Part shown: one piece after another, positions 57,191-64,000 of the stretch
How positions within the stretch are numbered: position 1 is the stretch's first letter
How the letters are laid out: every line of letters starts with the position of its first letter
Source of the DNA: Pyrus communis
Lineage: Eukaryota; Streptophyta; Magnoliopsida; Rosales; Rosaceae
Direction of reading: 5' to 3'
DNA: 64,000 nucleotides
Assembly (NCBI RefSeq): GCF_963583255.1
Contig: NC_084808.1
Coordinates: 12,857,501 to 12,921,500 of the forward strand
Notes under the pieces: generated by a model
The model's input: the letters and a program-made list of their open reading frames with translations, nothing else
What the model was told of the DNA's origin: nothing
Database searches by the model: none
Position numbers and translations under genes: made by a program

Positions 57191-57621
57191 TCCCTTCCCG
57201 AAGTCATTTTCCATGAAATTAATCACTACAAAAATGGTTGAGATGGGCTCCAGCTGTATGATTTGGTGGACAATTTGCAACCTCATGTCATGTGTGGCCC
57301 CTTGTTTTTAAAAGAAAAAAAAATTAAATTATTAAATCAGGTCTTGTTTCAGAGTCTGCCGACTCCTGAATCCCGATAAGGTCAGGTATAGTCTGCTCAT
57401 ATGATGCATGACCTTTTTTCAGATGACTTTCACAGCTCCTGCTTGAGTTGCTTCCACTTTTGTGGGAAACAGAATTAGGGCAAACTTGATTCACCCCCTT
57501 CAAATGAATAACTTTACTTAAATGTTAAGGAAATTAAGATTAATCATCAGTTAATTAAATTAAGGGTCAAGCATATGGTCCATGCATATTAGCATATAAT
57601 AACCTAGATTTGAATCTCATT
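57191..57621. other. Spacer between MITE copies
   Basis: No gene or named repeat is seen. The sequence is AT-rich with a poly-A run near 57312. Confidence 0.4.
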
Positions 57622-57737
57622 TGGATCCTCTTTGTGAGGACCCTAGCATTCTATCAATTTATCGTACATTATGCGGTTATAAATTATTGTGAATTTTTTA
57701 TCCTCACAAAGAGAATCCGGAGAGGATCCTCATCCTT
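57622..57737. mobile_element. GGATCC-type MITE, copy D (internally deleted)
   Basis: Keeps both ends (GGATCCTCTTTGTGAGGACC and ATCCTCACAAAGAGAATCC) and the ATCGTACATTATGCGGTTA core start, but has lost the second half of the core, giving about 115 bp instead of about 200. Confidence 0.65.
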
Positions 57738-58122
57738 ATAACCCACAAAATATCCTGTTGGGTGATCCATGTCCATGCAGATTCCATGCGTAGTGAGTAG
57801 TTTGGTTGGAGTTATTCGAGCAATAAAAAGGTTTGGTTGGAGTTAATTTTAAAAGGCGTCCAAAAATATAAGATTCAAAATGTTGTGAGTAGATGGATGT
57901 AGACCCATCACTAAGTTTCACATGCATGATGAATTGTTCTTGGAAGGTAATTCTTGTGTCATTTGGTTTGGACCCATATAATTATTATTCTTCATCTTCC
58001 TTTTCTACTTAAGTATGAAATTTTAAGCAGATTCACGTGTGCAAACATATATACATGCGCTAATTGAGTTCACTTCTAAATTCTAATTGGTAGGCTTCTT
58101 GTTTGGGACCATAATGCAATTT

Positions 58123-58890
58123 TTTTTTAAATTTCTTTTTTTTTTTTAAGAAAAGCGATACATTGTTTCATTAACGAAAATAACCAAATATAAGAGGTGT
58201 TAGATGGTTTCTCTAGTGATCAATTTATTGATATGGAGATAATGGGCTGAAAACGCAAAATATTTTAAACCTCTATGCGTCCACCACAATAAACCACTAG
58301 AACCAAGAGTTTATAAGTAAATCTATCACAAATACAAAAGACGTGACAAACCTAGCACCGATTTCCTCATCCAAAACCATCGCAAATAGCCAGGCTACAT
58401 AGATCACCGAAGCAATACAAACAAATTGTCGAAGCAACACACATATAACTAATTGAAAATTACACCAATGCGGATGATGTGTCCACAGAAGAGACGTTGG
58501 TACAGAATCTGCATGAGCGTAGGTAGCAGAAACATGTAGGTCGCCCATCGTTTGTAAGGACAACACATAGAGGAGGTTGACATAGGACATCTCAAGCCAG
58601 AGTCTGGGGAAGAGAAGAGTGAGCGGAGAATAAAGAAAAAGATGAGTTGAAAGGGTAGGAAGAAGACAGAGGGGAGGAAGGCTAGGATGGAAGCGAGAAG
58701 GCTGCCAACGGCCTCAAGCCGAAGCAAGGGGACGACATCTGTTGAGTTGTATATCTAGGTTTTTTGGAGGACGGAGAGAGGGCGCTTCCTGTTGAAAGTT
58801 TCAGATCTAGGGCATTTTAGAGGAATGAGAGAGGGTTGAAGGAGGCCTTAATTTCGATTACACAACAAGGCTCTTTGGTTTTTTTTTTTT
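58123..58890 (-). mobile_element. Probable truncated LINE or retroposed sequence with poly(A)
   Basis: On the minus strand the segment ends in an A-rich tail (plus-strand T-runs at 58120-58151), preceded by tracts such as AATGAAACAATGTATCGC and TTGATCACTAGAGAAACC that read like a LINE 3' end. Two short open frames upstream (58297-58727) have no recognised similarity. The start is unknown. Confidence 0.4.
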
Positions 58891-58921
58891 ACCATCGAAT
58901 ATAGGATTAGTTAGCAAAATT

Positions 58922-59179
58922 GTGGAGGCTCACATAACCAACTTTGATGTACGACGAATCCTAGTAGACACGGGGGCGTCGGTCAATATCATGTTTGCTG
59001 AAGCTTTCAAAACATTTAATGCAGCTGAACACTTGCTCGATCACTCGGTTTCTCCTCTGATAAGCTTCTCTGGTGATGTCGTGCAACCTTTAGGGAGCGT
59101 ACATTTACCCTTCACCATCGATAATACCCATGCCAACCAGCCACATCAGAGCAAGAATATCTCATATCATCATGGTTGA
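58922..59179 (+). pseudogene. Isolated gypsy aspartic protease domain
   Basis: Reads EAHITNFDVRRILVDTGASV then NIMFAEAFKTF, the retropepsin core of Ty3/gypsy Tat-type polyproteins with the active-site DTGAS intact. The frame stops after about 85 residues. Reverse transcriptase, RNase H and integrase do not follow: within 1.2 kb the sequence passes to a 3' LTR, so the pol region has been deleted or was never there. Confidence 0.8.
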
Positions 59180-60398
59180 AAGCAAGAGTATCCCATATCA
59201 TGCTTTTTCCCTATCTTTTCCTTTGCCCTTGCTCTTACCTGCAGGACAAGGAGAAAGAATGCAATCAGTCGGAACCTGAAATCAAACTTCTGATCTAGAA
59301 CTGATTGCCCGGAACCTTTGCCTGGTCGCTTGCCTAGCATTGCTTTCGAGTACTCATCCTCAACTGTTGTCAAGGTCATGAATTCATTCGGCAAATACCT
59401 CAGAACAGTTGGTACGATATTGGCTCTTTACACTGAAGCTGCCAAGCATGGATGAGTCACTGAGAAGTAGTACTCTGAATGACCATTTAAATGCAAAGGT
59501 TGCGCACCATTTTTTCTATACAAAAGATTGAAGCAGAAGGTTCAACGGTGAGCTAGAACAGATCACTACAGCACGACGCCCCTTCTTGTAGAATCGCACA
59601 ATCCAGACGGAAGATTCTAAGTCAAATCCAAGCTCAGCATCATTGCTCTAATTGAAGGGATCGAGTAGCCTCAACAGCCTTTTGCTAGCATCGTCGTTGA
59701 AGAACAAAGCTTCGCCATACCACACCTACTACTTTGTCAAACAGCAAAAGTATCCCATATCATCAGGATCGAACATACTCCAGGTTTGACAGACTTGTTT
59801 TGACCCTCAAATTCTGGAGTCGGCTCGCTCCTTTGGAGGAAACCAGAAAACCCTCCAGCCCAGTTCAAGAATACACCTGTGGAAAGTCAAGTACAACAAA
59901 GTACGTGCCGATTCGTCCGTCTTCTCCAAAAATAAGAGTATCTCATATCATTTCTTCTCCTTGTTTCTTCTCTTTATCCTTATTGCTGAATGAGAGACAG
60001 GGATAATGAGTACAATCAGCCGGAACCTAAGATCAACTTACCGATATGAGACTGATTGCTTACCTTGTATGTCACCTCCTTCGGCAGATCTCCTCGCTTA
60101 GAGACTTGGGGGACTCCTACTATATGGTTTGTATCGCACTTGACCAAACCCGAAACTACAAGTAAGCTTCAAATGAAAATGATACATTACCTTGTGCATC
60201 AACGCCAACCAAAGATACCACTCCTGGATGAAGGAAAAGTACTTCCAAGAGAAGATGCCACATCTCTTACAGGACAGAGAAGGCAAGTGAAGGCGACACC
60301 ACACTTCGATACTTGGAAGTTTCGTGATTACTCAATGGCTTGGATCTTGCAAGTCTCCAACCGAGGAGCTTCCCTCACTCGGGAACTTAGGGGAGCAC

Positions 60399-60916
60399 TG
60401 TTTGTACCATACTTGACCAATCCTGAAACTACTATGCACCGGTCAACAGCATACCGTCAAGGACCCACAAGACTTTTCATCCAACCAGGAGGCCAATCAC
60501 AACAGGATACATGTCGGTATCAGAAGCCAATCACAGTGCGACACGTGTCGATATCAGAGGCCAATCACAACACGACACGTGTCAATGTCAGAACAAAGCT
60601 AGAAACTCTCTTCTATAAAAGGGGATCATTCTCCCACAATAATCCCTAATGTTATTTGTACTAAACTATTCACTAGAACTCACTAAAAGAGAGCTTGAAC
60701 CTATGTATTTGTGTAAACCCTTCACAACTAATGAGAACTCCTCTACTCCGTGGACGTAGCCAATCTGGGTGAACCACGTACATCTTGTGTTGTTTGCTTC
60801 CCTGTCTCTATTCATTTACATACTTATCCACACTAATGACCAGAGCAACCTAGCGAAGGTCACAAACTTGACACTTTCTGTTGTACCAAAGTCCTCGCCG
60901 ATTTTGTGCATCAACA
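60399..60916 (+). repeat. Tat-type gypsy 3' LTR
   Basis: A 518-bp LTR starts TGTTTGTACCATACTTGACC and ends TTTTGTGCATCAACA. It has a TATA box (TATAAAA) at about 60614-60620 and a tandem repeat with ACACGTGT palindromes (60485-60595) just upstream. Its ends are shared with the LTR at 55987-56290. Confidence 0.75.
60485..60595. repeat. Three-copy tandem repeat with G-box core in the LTR
   Basis: Three units of about 35 bp of the form GGCCAATCACAACACGACACGTGTC(G/A)(A/G)T(A/G)TCAG-like wording. The second and third contain the palindrome GACACGTGTC; the first has ATACATGTC. Each also carries CCAAT. It lies in the U3 region upstream of the LTR TATA box, where enhancers sit. ACACGTGT is the core of abscisic-acid and bZIP-type G-boxes. 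Confidence 0.75.
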
Positions 60917-61262
60917 AATTTTAATGACAATCTTGAAAATTTGAGCCAAAAAGCATTGTCAAGGTGGAAATTTGGGTAACTTTGGCAGGGGATTTGTTTT
61001 TTTTATTTTTTGTGCCATAGGGAATTTTGAAGTTTTAGATGTCTCAAATGTAAAACGAGCTGAAAAGATCAAAGAGTACGTCTTATAATGTCAATGAAAC
61101 TAATACATCGGTTAACTTAGCTGATAAAATGAGATAAAACACAACACAAATGATGAAAATAGGGATAAGGTGAAACAAAATAAAATTTAGAGGGTAAGGT
61201 AAACTTTTGTGTGCAATTTTTTCATTCTTTATCCCATCCATTTTGAATTCTTGGCTCCAGCC

Positions 61263-61304
<42 letters not shown>

Positions 61305-63259
61305 CTATTTCTTTTCTCACGTGATTTTGCATGTAAAGAATGAAAACAGTTTTTTCTCAAAATTTAAATACGTGACGGACAAGTTTATGTGAGTTGAAAG
61401 TTGGTGACATGGAAGTGGTTAGTTAATTACCATATTAACCTCATCTTAATGAAAAAAAATTGGCGGGAACAACAACCAGAAAAAAGGGCGGGGAAAAGCC
61501 ATTTTCGCTTAAAATAAACACGGAATCTTGATCCTTATTATGTCATTATGAGGATTCCATTATTTGTTTACAACTTCCTTTGTATTCTTATGCATTATCC
61601 AACAAGCAAAGCAAATCAAAAGGTAAAAAGAAGAATTATTGTTTGCCCCCACCCGCCTACGATTTGTTTTTTATTTATAAGTGAGATATTTTACGTTATA
61701 TTTCTATATATGACGGGTTCAATACTAATTATTATGGTTAACCAAAGTGTGGTTTGTCCCAATCTTCCTATGTTTAAGGTTTTGTGTTCGATGCTCGTAG
61801 TTTATGAGTTTATTTGACTGTGTCCAGTGGCAAGGTGAAATTTTCCATAGCTTCTTCGGGCCCGAAAATGATGGATAACCGTAACTTGCCACCAAATGTA
61901 CTTTTTTTTTTAGAAAATAAAAATTAAAGGTAAAAATAATGAACAAATGCATGAAGAGAAAGACTAACATAAAATTGGTTTACAATTACTGTGGCGTTCC
62001 GATTCAATAATTTCTTATCATGTGTTAATTTTTTTTTTTTTCACATAACATATTATTAAACCGTTCACCGTATAATAATGAACTTGTTCTATACAAATTG
62101 TTGTCATGCTTGAATATCTTGTCGAATGAGGTTTGTTGCGTATTGGAGAGGGGAGGGCCAGCCCATACCAAATATAAACAAACACAAAACCCGAATTCCA
62201 GGAACGTGTACCGATCAGACTTTAATTATAATTTAAAAATTGTCAATTCTTTGTATAAAAATTAAAAAGATCATGATATGATCAACTATACAACTACTAT
62301 TTAAGGGCTGACAGAGGAATGTTCCTTCATTCACGCGTCAATTTTGAATACCTTTAAATTAGCAAACCCACAACATAATTATAATGTAGTGGTTGGCAAA
62401 ATATATAATTAAAACATAATTAAATGAAATAATTGAGAATTATTAATCCAAAGCGGAAGAAGGCGTTATTAGGATACAATATACCCTCGTGTGTGTAATA
62501 TAGTGTCATTTTTTAATATTTACATGCACTCTGCTTTACAATGAGGAAAGATAAAAAGCGTGTTGCATGGACCAATGTGGTAAACCAAGGTTTTTACATT
62601 AGTCAAGACATATTAGTAAAATACTACAACACAACTTATTTGAGGGCACAACTACATAAATTAATGTTTAATGGTAAGAGCGTGGATTGGGGCTCTCTAA
62701 TAAACAAAAAAAATATGAAAGGTTTTGGGTTTAATGCTTCAAGTTGATGGATCTGCTTGATTGATAAGGGCATGATGAAATTCTCTGTAATCTCCTTAGG
62801 CTTTAAATGAGTGAATAAACGTAACTTATGATTAGTTCTTATTTTGAACGAAATTTTTTTTTTTTCTTGTTTGAGGGCACATGGACCCATGTAACTATAA
62901 TTGCTGAGATTTGATATATAGCTAACTGTTGGTCTGCTGACAAGCCAGCTGCCAGCAGCCAGCCTGCCATACAACGACCAACTTATTTTGGTTTTTCTTT
63001 AGGGGGTTGAAAAATGGAAGACTCAATTAGGCTTGATTTTCTTGCTGCTTGTCATATGCAGAGAATAAATTGCAATCGCTTTGCAATTTGTTTCTTTGTT
63101 TTTGCAATTAAAGTTGTAGTTGCGACAATCACCGCGTCCTACATTGGCGAATTGCCTTCGGTCTATAACTTGTTACACGCAAGGAATGAATTACAATTAC
63201 TAGCAATTTGTTTTTTGTTTTATTTTTTTAAAGACATAATTAATCACATCTAATAAAAG
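60917..63259. other. Intergenic, nothing supportable
   Basis: AT-rich DNA with a (TA)n run at 61266-61301 and poly-T runs. The frames at 62541-62747 and 63014-63253 lack known similarity and have no neighbouring exons that would extend them. The latter overlaps a weak internal duplication (about 63040-63120 versus 63165-63235). Confidence 0.45.
61266..61301. repeat. (TA)n microsatellite
   Basis: An uninterrupted TA dinucleotide run of about 18 units. Confidence 0.9.
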
Positions 63260-63840
63260 GACACGTGAATTTCGAACTCAATATGACTGCTTTACTTGAC
63301 GTTGTGAGCAAACTACAGGGTACCACAAGGGGCCTAATATCTACAAGCCTTTATAGGTACTAGGCCTTTGAGTCTGTTACATATCAAGGCCCTTGATATC
63401 CCAATCCTGCCATCGTGATATTCTCGGTCTAAGATGGCAAGAAATTGACTCTTTAGGGTCTCCCTTAGGAGTCCAACGCTATTGCGTAGTTATTTCCAAA
63501 GACCTTCAACATGACGAGATTAGTCAGCATCATACTAGCAGAACATAGCATTTTGCCTAGTATGGCCTAGGGTCTCCCTTCCCAGCTGCCTATGAGGGTT
63601 CGCTCTTATAAATAGTCAAGTCGAACAATGGAATAGTTAATCACCATTTACTACTCAAAGTCCTCTCTGTTATAGTTTATCTCAAACTACTCCTAACTTA
63701 GGCATTAAAGGTCCTTTTGCATACACCCTTCTCCTTTTTCTCAGTCTTCGTCAATTAGGCTAACGGTGGATCTTCAAAAGAATTAATCCCAAACTAATCA
63801 CACCAGCAAAGGTCATTGTCCGCTTAATTAATCTTCATAA
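63260..63840 (+). repeat. Gypsy (Tat-type) LTR fragment
   Basis: LTR-like wording late in the segment (TTATAAATAGTCAAG, a TATA-type box at about 63607-63613, then CTAACTTAGGCATTAAAGG and TACACCCTTCTCCTTTTTCTC) resembles the R/U5 part of Tat-lineage LTRs and the fragment at 16510-17110. Ends are uncertain. Confidence 0.4.
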
Positions 63841-64000
63841 TGCAGACAACAAACTTTTTTCTAATTCAAAATTAATGACCTTGACTTTTTGCAGCGTAGG
63901 GTTTGAATCTGGAGACTTCCAGCTCATTACAATTCCAATCAACCGTTTGATCTTTAGGGTTTGGAATACAATGGCCAAGAACATGAATTGGTCCACGTCA

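Larger units (their letters stand above)
58910..60916 (+). mobile_element. Deleted Tat-type gypsy element
   Basis: An element remnant with protease (58922-59179), a noncoding region with repeated GTATCCCATATCAT-type motifs (59140-60060), a purine tract (GGGAACTTAGGGGAGC) and a 3' LTR (60399-60916). No 5' LTR, gag start or rest of pol was found in the window, so the 5' limit given is only the start of recognisable coding. Confidence 0.7.

Noticed and set aside
60056..60649. 197-residue plus-strand frame
   Set aside because: It spans the end of the internal region and the U3 of a gypsy LTR, including the tandem G-box repeat. It is best explained as chance in repeat DNA.
62541..63253. Possible small genes (68 and 79 residues)
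   Set aside because: No similarity and no plausible exon partners. The second overlaps a local duplication and is very hydrophobic from T-rich sequence.
1..64000. CRISPR arrays or bacterial-type operons
   Set aside because: No spaced direct-repeat array with unique spacers. The tandem repeats are contiguous or lie within LTRs, and the genes have spliceosomal introns.

Overview
This window looks like nuclear DNA from a flowering plant, most likely a woody Rosaceae species of the apple/pear kind. The supported genes have plant-type GT-AG introns and plant-specific families (a WRKY group IId factor, a SIAMESE-related cell-cycle inhibitor, STP sugar transporters, a plastid thioredoxin x). The AT-rich intergenic space is full of Ty1/copia and Ty3/gypsy retrotransposons, hAT-like and Mutator-like miniature elements, and tRNA-derived SINEs. 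The species assignment is inferred from the feel of the repeats, not from a search. No CRISPR, operon or prokaryotic feature is present.

Layout. 1-3.5 kb: LTR-like debris, a SINE and two copies of one 121-bp MITE, then the promoter of a WRKY11/17-like gene (3518-4576, +) with three W-boxes. 5.4-6.6 kb: a hAT-type element with an exact 8-bp target duplication, carrying what reads as the first coding exon of glutaminyl-tRNA synthetase. 7-14 kb: repeat debris, including a gypsy LTR with higher-order tandem repeats and the 3' end of a LINE. 15.47-15.85 kb: an intronless SIAMESE-related (SMR) CDK inhibitor gene (+). 16.5-18.5 kb: LTR fragments and MITEs. 18.7-19.5 kb: a papain-type cysteine protease pseudogene (-) split by a 145-bp MITE. 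19.96-23.24 kb: USE1, an ER SNARE (-, seven coding exons). 24-32.4 kb: a SINE, a possible solo LTR, and a complete but decayed copia element (26044-32405) with an exact 5-bp target duplication.

33.4-47.4 kb holds two hexose transporter genes of the STP9/10/11 type, head to head (33359-35473 - and 45040-47362 +). Their shared upstream region has been split by a copia element (36526-44257, -), whose own 5' LTR carries a 2842-bp LTR-type insertion. 47.9-49.4 kb: thioredoxin x (-), convergent with the second transporter. 49.4-64 kb has no gene I can support. It holds hAT-like and Mutator-like elements, a cluster of GGATCC-type MITEs, two Tat-type gypsy 3' LTRs (one preceded by an isolated aspartic-protease domain) and more LTR debris.

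The genes are independent transcription units for defence/stress transcription, cell-cycle exit, Golgi-to-ER transport, sugar import and plastid redox. The one clear gene-gene relationship is the inverted STP duplication. I saw no evidence of a novel coordinated system. The most unusual single object is the hAT element that captured a tRNA-synthetase exon.
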